This document shows positions 52,025-61,514 of a stretch of 64,000 nucleotides of DNA, one piece after another; the first letter of the stretch is position 1, and each line of letters begins with the position of its first letter. Under the pieces are notes generated by a model, which was not told where the DNA came from, ran no database searches, and saw nothing but the letters and a program-made list of their open reading frames with translations. Origin of the DNA: CAKZNE01 sp040222435 (GTDB lineage Bacteria; Bacteroidota; Bacteroidia; Flavobacteriales; Schleiferiaceae). Location of the stretch: the NCBI GenBank assembly GCA_965212245.1, contig OZ243107.1, positions 1,550,001 through 1,614,000 on the forward strand. The letters are read 5' to 3'. The translations under genes and the position numbers were made by a program.

Positions 52025-54277
52025 ATGGAGAGCTATCAAATTGTAGTCATTACCCTTATTTTACTGGCCATTGCTGATTTGATAGTTGGCGTAAGCAATG
52101 ATGCTGTAAACTTCCTGAATTCGGCTATCGGTTCAAGAGTGGCGGGCCGAAATACCATTCTCATCATTGCAGCAGCCGGAGTTCTGATGGGGGCCCTTTC
52201 TTCCAGTGGTATGATGGAAATTGCCCGTAAGGGAATCTTCAACCCTGGTATGTTCACCTTCTCGGAAGTGATGGTCATTTTTGTGGCGGTTATGGTGGCG
52301 GATATCCTGCTGCTGGATTTCTTCAACTCCATGGGTTTACCTACTTCCACTACGGTGAGTATTGTTTTTGATCTTTTGGGCGCTGCGGTTGCGGTAGCCA
52401 TCTGGAAATCAGTGGAAGCACAGGAAGGCCTGGCCGGAGTGGTGGAAGCCATTAACTATGAAACCGCAGCGGCTATTATTTCCGGCATCTTTCTGTCTGT
52501 AGGAGTAGCTTTTACCATTGGGGGGGTGGTACAGTACCTCTGCCGTTTGCTTTTTACGTTCCGTTTTGAAAAATACCTCAGATCCTACGGAGTTGCTTTT
52601 GCGGCACTGTCACTTACTATTATTGTTTATTTTTTGTTGATTAAAGGAGTGAAAGGCAGTGCCTTGCTGAGTGATGAGGTGCAGAATTTTATTGCAGGGC
52701 ATGTATATGCTGTTCTGGGTATTATATTCCTGATTTCATTGATACTGGTGTATCTTCTGGTTCGCTTTGGCAAAGCTCATCCTCTGAAGGTGGTGGTGTT
52801 TGCCGGAACCTTTTCTCTGGCTATGGCTTTTGCGGGAAATGATCTGGTAAACTTTATTGGTGTTCCATTGGCGGGCTATCAGTCTTTTACCATCTGGAGT
52901 GGCACCGGGGCCGACCCTGATCTTTTCCTGATGGATCAGCTGGGCGAGGCGGTGCGTACACCATTTGCATTTCTTTTTCTGGCTGGGCTGATCATGGTAA
53001 TTACCCTCTGGTTTTCCGGGAAGGCCCGCAAGGTTACTGAAACCGAGGTAAACCTGGGTCGCCAGGGTGAGGGTGATGAACGTTTCAGACCCAACCTTCT
53101 TTCCCGGGTAATTGTGGGAGGTGCACTGGCGATAGGCAGATGGTTTGTAAGGTGGCTCCCGGAGGTTTTGATACGCAGAATGAACATTCGCTTTTATCAA
53201 CGCATGGCTGAAATATCACATGATGACAGGCCGGCTTTTGACTTGGTGCGGGCTTCAGTAAACCTCATTATTGCCAGTTTATTAATTGCCCTGGCTACTT
53301 CATATAAGCTTCCATTATCAACAACCTATGTGTCATTTATGGTGGCCATGGGAACTTCGTTGGCGGATAAGGCCTGGGGCCGTGAAAGTGCGGTGTACCG
53401 GGTGGCGGGTGTCCTAAATGTAATAGGCGGGTGGCTGTTCACCGCTTTAATGGCATTTTTTACAGCCGGAGCCCTGGCCACTCTTATTTTTTATGGTGGG
53501 CCATGGGTGGCAATTCTGCTGGGCAGTGTGGCCCTGATCTTTTTTATAAGGAGTAATCTGCGTTTTAATAAAAAAGAAAAGGTAAGCTCACAGTTGAAGG
53601 CCCAAGAGTTAAAGCCGGAAAAGCAGGCGCATTTATTTGAAGTGCTTAAAGAGGATATAGTATCCATGTTAAGTTATGAGCGCGCTATTATACACCAATG
53701 TATGCGCTACCTCAATCATGAAAACTCCGGGCCGGTAAAAAAAGTGGTTAAAGACTGGAAAAGATTTGAGCAGGCAGCCGCCAAACTTAAGAAGATCGTA
53801 TACAAAGTGGTTTTGAAGAAATCAGCTCATTCACATGAATACGGGGTGGCTCTGCTGTTTAATCAACACCATATTGAAGATCTCAGGATAAGCCTGGAAA
53901 CTATGGTAGACCTGGTGGTAGAACACGAAAGGAACCATCAGCTGCTACCCGATAAAGAGCATATTCAGCCAGTGGTTACCCTTAAAAAGGAATACGATGT
54001 GTTTGCGGAACAGGTGATTGATAAACTGGATAAGGAACAGTTGTTAAATGTAGACGATCTGTTGCACGGTAAGCGGGAATTGCAAGAGCATTTACAACAA
54101 ACCCTGAACAGTATGATGGTTATAGCCAGCCAGAAAAAAATCACCCACAAGCAGGCTATTATGCTTTCGGAATTTGTACTTCTGTTAAAGAATCTGGTGG
54201 CTATTAAAGCCCGTATAATTCAGAATTACCAGCGGGGTAAAGATGCCGAGGGGACTATTATGGACGCCTTGGTTTAA
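52025..54277 (+). CDS. PiT-family inorganic phosphate transporter with long C-terminal domain
   Basis: This 750-residue protein has a PiT transporter in two halves: the N-terminal signature GVSNDAVNFLNSAIGSRVAG (about 22-41) and the C-terminal-half signature AGNDLVNFIGVPLAGYQSF. There are about eleven membrane helices up to residue 515. The last 230 residues are soluble, charged and helical (LKEDIVSMLSYERAIIHQC to RIIQNYQRGKD), perhaps PhoU-like. Such an extension is longer than in E. coli PitA. It exports or imports phosphate with a cation. The start is divergent from DUF255. Confidence 0.9.
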   Translation: MESYQIVVITLILLAIADLIVGVSNDAVNFLNSAIGSRVAGRNTILIIAAAGVLMGALSSSGMMEIARKGIFNPGMFTFSEVMVIFVAVMVADILLLDFFNSMGLPTSTTVSIVFDLLGAAVAVAIWKSVEAQEGLAGVVEAINYETAAAIISGIFLSVGVAFTIGGVVQYLCRLLFTFRFEKYLRSYGVAFAALSLTIIVYFLLIKGVKGSALLSDEVQNFIAGHVYAVLGIIFLISLILVYLLVRFGKAHPLKVVVFAGTFSLAMAFAGNDLVNFIGVPLAGYQSFTIWSGTGADPDLFLMDQLGEAVRTPFAFLFLAGLIMVITLWFSGKARKVTETEVNLGRQGEGDERFRPNLLSRVIVGGALAIGRWFVRWLPEVLIRRMNIRFYQRMAEISHDDRPAFDLVRASVNLIIASLLIALATSYKLPLSTTYVSFMVAMGTSLADKAWGRESAVYRVAGVLNVIGGWLFTALMAFFTAGALATLIFYGGPWVAILLGSVALIFFIRSNLRFNKKEKVSSQLKAQELKPEKQAHLFEVLKEDIVSMLSYERAIIHQCMRYLNHENSGPVKKVVKDWKRFEQAAAKLKKIVYKVVLKKSAHSHEYGVALLFNQHHIEDLRISLETMVDLVVEHERNHQLLPDKEHIQPVVTLKKEYDVFAEQVIDKLDKEQLLNVDDLLHGKRELQEHLQQTLNSMMVIASQKKITHKQAIMLSEFVLLLKNLVAIKARIIQNYQRGKDAEGTIMDALV

Positions 54278-54311
54278 ATTAAAGAAAGGCGTTTTTTAGC
54301 TAGGTAAAGCG

Positions 54312-55682
54312 CTATTGATCTAAATAGAGATTCAGGCGGTGCTCCCTGAGATAATTCAACTTCTGCTTAAGATCGGTGCCCTCCGGGTCCGGGTGAACCG
54401 AGAAATTACTCAAGCTATCCGCTTTTTCAATGCTTTCATATTTAAGATAAGCTTCTTTCCAACGGGACTTTTCACCGTGTATCCTTTTCATTTGGTTGAT
54501 ACTGGAACCTATAAATGTGGTAGCGATCAGCATCACAAAAAGCATCCACGAGTTCCAGCGAACTTCCTTTTTGGCTTTACTGATGGCGTGAAAGTATATG
54601 GCCAGTATAGCAGGCATCAGATAGGAAACATAGCGGGAATTTATGGCTGAGCCTACACCAAAAGATATTCGGCCAACGGCCGTAAAACAGATAAATAAAA
54701 ATGAGAAGCTGATAAGGGTAACAATTACTTTGTTAATGGAAGTGGTTTTTGAGCCTACCTCAAAACAGGTTTTGCAGAGTGAGCGAACATGGAAAATGAG
54801 TATATAAACCAAAATACTTACAATTACCAAGCCTGGTAAAACACCTATAAGATTGGTGTGTGTTACGCCCAATACTCCGGCAAAAGCCAAAACCACATAT
54901 TGAACATATTCCCAGGGGCGTGGGTGCGGAAAAACAAAATCCGGGGCAGCGGGAACAAATTCATAGTTGTGAAAAAACAGTAGCCAGGGGGCCAGTGATA
55001 AAACGATGCTTAAAGCGGAAGTCAAAGCTTTTAAGGAATCTTTGGCTCTGAGGAAAAAAAATAATTCACCAATAAATACAATAGGTAATATGAATCCGGT
55101 AAAGAGGCCAAAGGCGCTGAATATCATGTTAAAATTGAGGAAGATCAAGAGGGCATTACGCAAATAAAGATTTTTAAGGAAAAAGCACAGACTAATAAGA
55201 GCCAGCAACAGCACGGGCATGGCCCCGTGCGAAATGTTAGTTGTTCCTGTAAATAAACCCTGCTGACGCGGAATGAGCAGAATCAGAAAAATGAGCGCTT
55301 CAAAACCCGTAAAACCCGGTTTTATCTTGCGTTTTACCTGCCAGTAAATAAGAGCGGCCAGAAAAATAAGAGCACCAATGGCAAAAGCTATAACCCGTGT
55401 ATTCCAGCCACTCCAATCGTCAAGCCATTTAGTGAGAATAAACCCAATACCCTGGCGGTGTGGGCCATGCTGATAGGTGAAAAAACCCCAAAGCGGATAG
55501 GATTGAAAATGAGCTTTATAAAAATCCCAGTTATCTGTTAAAAGCAGGTTAGTGCTGTATTTGTCGATGTAATAAAACCAGCGAAAGCTTATGGAGATGG
55601 CCATAATAGAGCCGAGCACTTTTAAAATAGTACCCCGGCTGAAACGGGAGCGGCTATTATTGAGGTTGCTGGTTAAAGGCAT
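54312..55682 (-). CDS. Polytopic membrane protein, GT-C-like
   Basis: This 456-residue protein has about ten membrane helices. The first loop DNWDFYKAHFQSYPLWGFFTYQHGPHRQGIGF has acidic and histidine residues where GT-C transferases have their acidic pair; no standard signature is present. The C-terminal loop is charged (NQMKRIHGEKSRWKEAYLKYE). It may be a glycosyltransferase or an O-antigen-related membrane protein; I do not recognise the family. It is 53 bp downstream of an M20 peptidase. Confidence 0.55.
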   Translation of the reverse strand: MPLTSNLNNSRSRFSRGTILKVLGSIMAISISFRWFYYIDKYSTNLLLTDNWDFYKAHFQSYPLWGFFTYQHGPHRQGIGFILTKWLDDWSGWNTRVIAFAIGALIFLAALIYWQVKRKIKPGFTGFEALIFLILLIPRQQGLFTGTTNISHGAMPVLLLALISLCFFLKNLYLRNALLIFLNFNMIFSAFGLFTGFILPIVFIGELFFFLRAKDSLKALTSALSIVLSLAPWLLFFHNYEFVPAAPDFVFPHPRPWEYVQYVVLAFAGVLGVTHTNLIGVLPGLVIVSILVYILIFHVRSLCKTCFEVGSKTTSINKVIVTLISFSFLFICFTAVGRISFGVGSAINSRYVSYLMPAILAIYFHAISKAKKEVRWNSWMLFVMLIATTFIGSSINQMKRIHGEKSRWKEAYLKYESIEKADSLSNFSVHPDPEGTDLKQKLNYLREHRLNLYLDQ

Positions 55683-55697
55683 GCCAGGCGGTTGGTA

Positions 55698-55728
55698 TGA
55701 TGCGGCTTCACAAAGTGAAGCCGCATCA
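55698..55728 (-). terminator. Hairpin after the M20 dipeptidase
   Basis: A perfect 14-bp stem (55698-55711 with 55715-55728, loop AAA) lies 8 bp after the stop at 55736. The T-run is weak, so its strength is uncertain. Confidence 0.6.
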
Positions 55729-55735
55729 TCTCCTT

Positions 55736-57121
55736 TTATTTTAATTCAGCAAAGTACTGATGAAACAAGGGAATGGTTTCAATACCCTTATAAAAATTGA
55801 ACAGTCCAAAATGCTCATTGGGTGAATGGATGGCATCTGAATCCAGGCCAAAGCCCATTAGAATGGACTTTACACCAAGCTCGCGTTCAAAGAGGGCCAC
55901 AATAGGTATACTACCCCCGCTGCGCACGGGTACTGGTTTTTTGCCAAAGGTTTTTTCCATAGCCTTGCTGGCGGCCATATACCCGGGGCTGTCTGTAGGC
56001 GAAACGTAGGGGTCTCCTCCGTGATGAGGTGTAACTTCCACCTTTACGGATTCAGGAGCAATGCTTTCAAAATGTTCTTTAAAAAGCTGAGTTATTTTCT
56101 CAGGTTCCTGGTGAGGCACCAGGCGCATGGAAATCTTGGCAAAAGCCTCAGAGGCAATTACGGTTTTAGCACCTTCACCGGTATAACCACCCCAAATACC
56201 GTTTACATCCAAAGTGGGACGTATGGAATTCCGTTCCATGGTAGCATATCCTTTTTCTCCCCACACATCCTTAATGTCCAGCGCTTTTTTATAGCGATCC
56301 AGGTTAAAGGGAGCTTTGGCCATTTCCTCACGTTCAGCTTCAGAAAGTTCATCCACTTCATTGTAAAAGCCGGGGATGGTAATGTGATTGTTCTCATCAT
56401 GCAAAGAGGCGATCATGCGGGTGAGAATATTAATGGGGTTGGCCACTGCACCTCCGTACAAACCAGAATGCAGATCGCGGTTGGGGCCGGTAACTTTTAC
56501 TTCTACATAGCTCAGTCCGCGCAAACCGGTGGTTATGGAAGGCGTATCATTTCCCAGTATACCGGTATCCGAAATCAGGATCACATCACTGGCCAGCTTA
56601 TCTTTATTGCGCTCTACAAACCAACCCAGGTTAGCACTGCCAACTTCTTCCTCACCCTCAATCATAAACTTTACATTACAGGACAGGCTATTGGTTTTAT
56701 TCATCACTTCAAATGCCTTTACGTGCATAAACATCTGGCCTTTATCATCACAGGCACCCCGGGCAAAAATGGCCCCTTTGGGGTGAATATCAGTTTCTTT
56801 GATTACCGGCTCAAAAGGTCCGCTATTCCATAGGTTCATAGGGTCTGGCGGCTGTACATCATAATGCCCATATACCAATACGGTAGGCAATTCATTACTG
56901 ATTATCTTTTCTGCGTATACAATGGGATAACCGGGGGTAGGACAAATTTCCACTTTATCAGCTCCGGCTTCACGCAGGCTTTTAGCCACCGCTTCGGCAG
57001 TTTTCATTACGTCTTCCTTGTATTTAGAGTCTGCAGAAATACTGGGTATACGCAGCAGATCCTTCAGCTCTTCAAGAAAACGGTCTTTATGTTGTTCGAT
57101 ATATTTTTTCTGTTCTTTCAT
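55736..57121 (-). CDS. M20-family dipeptidase
   Basis: This 461-residue metallopeptidase has the M20 motifs GHYDVQPPDP (first metal histidine and aspartate), ARGACDDKGQ (bridging aspartate) and EGEEEVGS (catalytic and metal glutamates), then the dimerisation domain and the final metal histidine in DAIHSPNEHFGL. It likely cuts dipeptides or acylated amino acids in the cytoplasm. The reading frame is intact. Confidence 0.94.
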   Translation of the reverse strand: MKEQKKYIEQHKDRFLEELKDLLRIPSISADSKYKEDVMKTAEAVAKSLREAGADKVEICPTPGYPIVYAEKIISNELPTVLVYGHYDVQPPDPMNLWNSGPFEPVIKETDIHPKGAIFARGACDDKGQMFMHVKAFEVMNKTNSLSCNVKFMIEGEEEVGSANLGWFVERNKDKLASDVILISDTGILGNDTPSITTGLRGLSYVEVKVTGPNRDLHSGLYGGAVANPINILTRMIASLHDENNHITIPGFYNEVDELSEAEREEMAKAPFNLDRYKKALDIKDVWGEKGYATMERNSIRPTLDVNGIWGGYTGEGAKTVIASEAFAKISMRLVPHQEPEKITQLFKEHFESIAPESVKVEVTPHHGGDPYVSPTDSPGYMAASKAMEKTFGKKPVPVRSGGSIPIVALFERELGVKSILMGFGLDSDAIHSPNEHFGLFNFYKGIETIPLFHQYFAELK

Positions 57122-57238
57122 GCCTCGTTTTGAATAAGAACATCAAAGATAAAAGGATCATCCGGCTTTGGCGGATGTGGGCTTGGCATTCTTTTTTAAA
57201 AACTGTAAACCATCTGATATGCTATGAGTTGAGAGGGT

Positions 57239-57643
57239 ATGGAAAAGCAAAATATTAAGCTCATGGTGGATGTAATTATCCAGAAGGGGCAAGAGATATT
57301 GCTGATTGAACGTGGGAACAACCCCTTTAAAGGCCTGTGGGCTTTGCCGGGGGGATACGTGGAGAATAATGAAGAAATTATAACAGCTGCATTACGTGAG
57401 CTCAGGGAAGAAACCGGAGCGATCGTAAATGAGGATGAGCTGGATTTTCTGGGGTATTTTGATGCACCCGACCGTGATCCGCGTGGACGTATGATCAGCC
57501 TGGCATTTGGAGTTGAAATTCATGAGGATATAACTTTACAGGCTGGAGATGATGCCCGGAATGTACAGTGGTTCAGTATTCACGATATGCCGGATCTGGC
57601 ATTTGACCATCGCTCTATTCTGGCCAACTGGCTGGAGGAATAG
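57239..57643 (+). CDS. Nudix hydrolase
   Basis: This 134-residue protein has the Nudix box (GGYVENNEEIITAALRELREETGA, G-x5-E-x7-REUxEExGU pattern, about residues 37-60) and a purine-rich sequence (GAGAGGGT) just before its ATG at 57239. It hydrolyses nucleoside diphosphate derivatives; the substrate is not clear, but the fold is close to ADP-ribose or NUDT1-like enzymes. Confidence 0.93.
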   Translation: MEKQNIKLMVDVIIQKGQEILLIERGNNPFKGLWALPGGYVENNEEIITAALRELREETGAIVNEDELDFLGYFDAPDRDPRGRMISLAFGVEIHEDITLQAGDDARNVQWFSIHDMPDLAFDHRSILANWLEE

Positions 57644-57712
57644 GTGTGCCGGCTGTAGTTTGAAGTAACCAGTGTTACAAAGCTTAAGGGCTAAACATCG
57701 TATTTTCGCCCT

Positions 57713-58588
57713 ATGGAATTCTATATCCGAATTATTAAAGATTCGTACACCGGTTACTGGAATTACCTCTGGCAGGAGATACTTAACCCCCACTGGGGGA
57801 ATTACTTTTACTGGCTCATTGGCTTTTCTTTGGTGATCTGGTCGCTGGAACTGATTATTCCCTGGCGAAAAGGTCAGAAAGCCTTTCGCAGGGATTTCTG
57901 GCTGGACGGGTTCTATATGTTCTTCAATTTTTTTCTTTTCTCATTGGTGGTGTATAATGCATTATCCAATGTGGCGGTCAATGCCTTTAATGATCTTTTG
58001 GCTTATTTCGGTATACAGAATACGGTAGCCATTGAAATCAGCAGCTGGCCGGTATGGGCTCAGCTTTTAACTCTTTTCATAGTAGCGGATTTTATACAAT
58101 GGAATGTGCATCGTATGCTGCACCGTATTCCGTTACTGTGGGAATTTCACAAGGTGCATCACTCGGTAAAAGAAATGGGGTTTGCGGCTCACTTGCGTTT
58201 CCACTGGATGGAAACCATTGTTTATAAAACCTTGCAATACATTCCTCTGGCCATGATCGGTTTTGGAATAGATGACTTTTTACTGGTCCATCTCTTTACC
58301 ATTCTTATCGGGCATTTGAACCATGCCAATCTCAATTGGAATTATGGTCCGCTGAAATATGTCTTTAACAATCCGCGTATGCACATCTGGCACCATGCGC
58401 GTGAGCTGCCCGAAAAACATCGCTATGGAGTTAATTTTGGTTTAAGCCTGTCGGTTTGGGATTACGTGTTTGGAACGGCCCATATTCCACATGAAGGACC
58501 TCATATAGAATTGGGCTTTGAAGACGATGAAAATTTTCCAAAAGGCTTTCTCAGCCAGATAAGCTATCCTCTTTCCCGTAAAAAATAA
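57713..58588 (+). CDS. Fatty acid hydroxylase superfamily (sterol desaturase-like) protein
   Basis: This 291-residue membrane enzyme has the histidine clusters of di-iron hydroxylases: HRMLHRIPLLWEFHKVHH (about 139-156), HLNHANLNW and HIWHHARELPEKHRYG. There are about four helices. It may hydroxylate or desaturate a fatty acid, carotenoid or alkyl chain. It is convergent with the next gene; the two stop codons abut. Confidence 0.9.
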   Translation: MEFYIRIIKDSYTGYWNYLWQEILNPHWGNYFYWLIGFSLVIWSLELIIPWRKGQKAFRRDFWLDGFYMFFNFFLFSLVVYNALSNVAVNAFNDLLAYFGIQNTVAIEISSWPVWAQLLTLFIVADFIQWNVHRMLHRIPLLWEFHKVHHSVKEMGFAAHLRFHWMETIVYKTLQYIPLAMIGFGIDDFLLVHLFTILIGHLNHANLNWNYGPLKYVFNNPRMHIWHHARELPEKHRYGVNFGLSLSVWDYVFGTAHIPHEGPHIELGFEDDENFPKGFLSQISYPLSRKK

Positions 58589-59347
58589 CTATTGATCCGC
58601 CTCCTGCATGCCGGGTAAAGGCTCAAAAAAGTCTTGGTTAAGTTGAGTGAAACGCACACGGCTAAGCTGGGCATTACCCAGTTTTTTGGTAAAACCCTGT
58701 CCGGAGCGCCAGGCCCAGAAATTCCATGCCGTAGCAATGGGAATGCCCTCTATTTCCTCATAGTTCAGGTATTCAATGGCGTGCGGATCTTTTTCAGCTT
58801 CTTCCCTGCTTTTTCCCGCGGTTACTATGTAAGCGGCACTATGGAGTAGTTTGGTATTAGGGTCGCGATAAACTATATACCAATCATCCGGTGAAGCACC
58901 GGTGCCGGGGTCAAAAGTGAGCTTTTGCACATCGTACATTTGGCCTTTTAATTCTTTATCTCCAAAGTCCTTCCACCGGGTACCCGGGTCCGTAAGTTTA
59001 TACGGCATCAAGAAAAAATAAGACCAGGTATAGGCTGTAAAAGACACTCTTTCTGCATCAATTTCCTGAGAGAAATACAGTTTGTCCTCATCGTAAATAA
59101 TAATACTTCCATCTTTATAATCAATGCGTCCTTTGCTGGAGTTGGTAAGTAAGGTAAGTGTGCCGTTCAGACGTTCGTTACCACCAAAGTTTAAAACTAG
59201 ATCAAACTGTATAGCCTCTTTTTTAAGGAACTCTTCTTTTTGATGGGCTTCTTCCAGCGTTTTTGCAAAGCTGAGACCCGATTGGTTTTCCTGGCAGCCC
59301 GCTAAAAAAGCAATAGAAAAGAGTAGGGAAAGAAATTTTGTGCGCAT
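58589..59347 (-). CDS. DUF6503-type lipoprotein
   Basis: This 252-residue protein has a lipoprotein signal ending AFLAGC (Cys18) and a beta-rich mature part with LVLNFGGNERLNGTLTLLTNSSKGRIDYKDG and IEGIPIATAWNFWAWRSGQGFTKKLGNAQLSRVRF, which fits the DUF6503 family. The structure recalls the LolA/LolB-like lipid-binding group, but no function is known. Confidence 0.72.
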   Translation of the reverse strand: MRTKFLSLLFSIAFLAGCQENQSGLSFAKTLEEAHQKEEFLKKEAIQFDLVLNFGGNERLNGTLTLLTNSSKGRIDYKDGSIIIYDEDKLYFSQEIDAERVSFTAYTWSYFFLMPYKLTDPGTRWKDFGDKELKGQMYDVQKLTFDPGTGASPDDWYIVYRDPNTKLLHSAAYIVTAGKSREEAEKDPHAIEYLNYEEIEGIPIATAWNFWAWRSGQGFTKKLGNAQLSRVRFTQLNQDFFEPLPGMQEADQ

Positions 59348-59510
59348 GGGTAGTAAAAGTTAGAATGCAAATATAAAAGTCAAAAGGTTTGGTTAATGTC
59401 TGGTAGATGGCCAAATAGGCTGTGTCAATAATGAATGAAACTAAAAGTGTCGCCTGTACTACTCTTATTTCCGGCCGGTTTGATTTTCTTTACATCTTAT
59501 AATTAGCATT

Positions 59511-60221
59511 ATGAAATTGAAAATTATTGCCGGGTTCATGTTCTGCACTTTAGTAAGCGGAGCTCAAAACTCATTGTGGAATGAGCTTTTGCAAAAGCAC
59601 GTAAATGAAAAGGGATGGGTAGATTATAAAGGTTTTCAAGGCGATGAACCGCGTTTGGATGAGTACCTGCAATGGCTGGATGATCAAAAGCCGGAGCAGC
59701 TCGGGGAAGATGCGGCCAAGGCCTTGTGGATCAATGCGTATAATGCCTATACGGTTAAGCTTATTCTGGATCATTATCCAATTAAAAGCATAAAAGATAT
59801 TGGTAAGGGAGGTAAGGATGCGTGGAGTTTTCCCTTTGCCAAAGTGGGTGGTAAAACCTATACCCTTAACCAGATTGAGCATAATAAATTGCTGAGAAAA
59901 TATCAGGATTACCGCATACATGCCGGAGTAAATTGTGCTTCTTATTCATGCCCGGCCTTGCTTAATGAGGCCTTTACCGCAGCACGGGTAGATGCTCAGT
60001 TGGAAAAGGCTTTTGCTGATTTTGTGAATGACCCTCTTCGAAACCGTATTGGAGAAAATCAACTGGAGTTATCGGCTATTTTTAAATGGTTTGCTGATGA
60101 TTTTAAAGTTGCCGGAGGTGTAGAGAAAGTGATCAGGAAGTACAGCAGGATCAAAGTAGCGGCCAATCCGCAAATAAATTTCCGGGACTACAACTGGAAA
60201 CTGAACACCAGACCCGATTAA
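59511..60221 (+). CDS. DUF547 secreted protein
   Basis: This 236-residue protein has a signal peptide (ending SGAQ, about residue 19). The rest is a single DUF547 domain with WINAYNAYTVKLILDHYPIKSI, LNQIEHNKLL and the conserved HAGVNCASYSCPAL (His and Cys as in the family). DUF547 proteins are thought to have a papain-like fold; the enzymatic role is uncertain. A second DUF547 domain is present in the fusion protein at 61515-63068, with a barrel protein between. The stop overlaps the next gene by 4 bases. Confidence 0.9.
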   Translation: MKLKIIAGFMFCTLVSGAQNSLWNELLQKHVNEKGWVDYKGFQGDEPRLDEYLQWLDDQKPEQLGEDAAKALWINAYNAYTVKLILDHYPIKSIKDIGKGGKDAWSFPFAKVGGKTYTLNQIEHNKLLRKYQDYRIHAGVNCASYSCPALLNEAFTAARVDAQLEKAFADFVNDPLRNRIGENQLELSAIFKWFADDFKVAGGVEKVIRKYSRIKVAANPQINFRDYNWKLNTRPD

Positions 60222-61507
60222 AAATACTGACCAAGGCCCAAAACCCAGCCCTGCGAATTATTAGCTGCGGTAAGACCAACGCCATAATCTATACGCAGAG
60301 TGGCATTGTACACTTTTTTTAAAATAAAACGCATACCTCCCCCGGAGTATACATAGATATTAGCAGCCTTTGAAAAATCATCCAACCCGCCTCCCGGCTG
60401 ACGCCAGCTGCCGTAATCTATAAAACCTACACCCTGCACCGCAGCCCAATCCTTTTCCCAAAGGGTATTGCGGTATTCCGAATTAAGGGTGATCACTGCG
60501 CTTCCACGGTCTACACGATCGCCAACCCCGCGAATATTAACATGATTATCTACCACAAAAGCGGAGAAGGGGCTGTCGTTATTAGTGGAAAACCCCAGGC
60601 GAAACCGCCCTGCAAAATTTCCTTTTTTACCTAACCGCCTGTAACAGGTCCATTCGTTCCAAAAAATATTGAAAGCCGGCTGAGGGTCATTTACGGTCAT
60701 TACCGTTTGAAAATTAAACGAGTTTACAATACCGCTTAAGTATTGATAATACTGATCTACCCGGTAATATTGATGGTTTAGTTTTACCAGCCATTTGTTT
60801 TGTAACAACCGCTCTGGTTTATTTTCAATACCCTCACCTCCTTCAATATAGCTGTACTCTTCTCTAAAAAGAGAGCCTCCCAACTCCAGACGGTTGTTGA
60901 AATTCCATTGGTATAAGCCCAATAACTCAAAGGAGGTGTTTTTGTATTCATATATGGCTGTAGTTTCGCCAAAGTACACGGGTTCATCAGAAACCAAATG
61001 TTTGTAAGTGGCCGCCACCCCCCATTTGGCCTCCCATAAAAAGGGAGCCTTAAAGTTAATACCGTAAGAGTGTTTGCCATTATTCCGGTAAAATCCCTCC
61101 AAAAGAATATTGCGGCCTAAAAAATTGTACTCACTTAAACCGGTATACCACCAAAGCCGATCACCCACGGTCCATATATTAAAAGTGGGGAGGAGGGTGA
61201 AGTTTTCTTCCACATTGTAGAAAACCCGATATTGGTTTTCATGAGACCGGAATATCTGGTAATAGGCATGAGCCACTGAAGGCAGGCGGATCAGCATTTG
61301 AATATCAGCCTTCAGTTTGGCAGAATCCAAAAGGTCTCCGGGTTTTACATGAACCATCTGCCTGGCAAAAGAAGTGCGGGTTCTTTTCAAGCCTTTAAAT
61401 TCCAGGCTATACACCACGGGCTTGCCAGCCGTGGAATCGGTTTTTGCCCATAACCCCGGCCCTGAAGAGAAAATAAAAATGAGGAACAGGAAGAGTGTTA
61501 ACCGCAT
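60218..61507 (-). CDS. BamA-like surface antigen outer membrane protein
   Basis: This 429-residue protein has a signal peptide (about 1-21), one POTRA-like domain (about 30-110; YSLEFKGLKRTRTSFARQMVHVKPGD and LPSVAHAYYQIF) and a C-terminal Omp85-type barrel (about 115-429) ending LGLGQYF. It should be in the outer membrane and might insert or export proteins. It is 7 bp downstream of the DUF547-barrel fusion gene, so they form one operon. Confidence 0.82.
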   Translation of the reverse strand: MRLTLFLFLIFIFSSGPGLWAKTDSTAGKPVVYSLEFKGLKRTRTSFARQMVHVKPGDLLDSAKLKADIQMLIRLPSVAHAYYQIFRSHENQYRVFYNVEENFTLLPTFNIWTVGDRLWWYTGLSEYNFLGRNILLEGFYRNNGKHSYGINFKAPFLWEAKWGVAATYKHLVSDEPVYFGETTAIYEYKNTSFELLGLYQWNFNNRLELGGSLFREEYSYIEGGEGIENKPERLLQNKWLVKLNHQYYRVDQYYQYLSGIVNSFNFQTVMTVNDPQPAFNIFWNEWTCYRRLGKKGNFAGRFRLGFSTNNDSPFSAFVVDNHVNIRGVGDRVDRGSAVITLNSEYRNTLWEKDWAAVQGVGFIDYGSWRQPGGGLDDFSKAANIYVYSGGGMRFILKKVYNATLRIDYGVGLTAANNSQGWVLGLGQYF

Positions 61508-61514
61508 ACAGCAT

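Noticed and set aside
56021..56833. 270-residue open frame on the plus strand
   Set aside because: It is fully antisense to the M20 dipeptidase, whose motifs are all on the other strand; the translated sequence has no family features.
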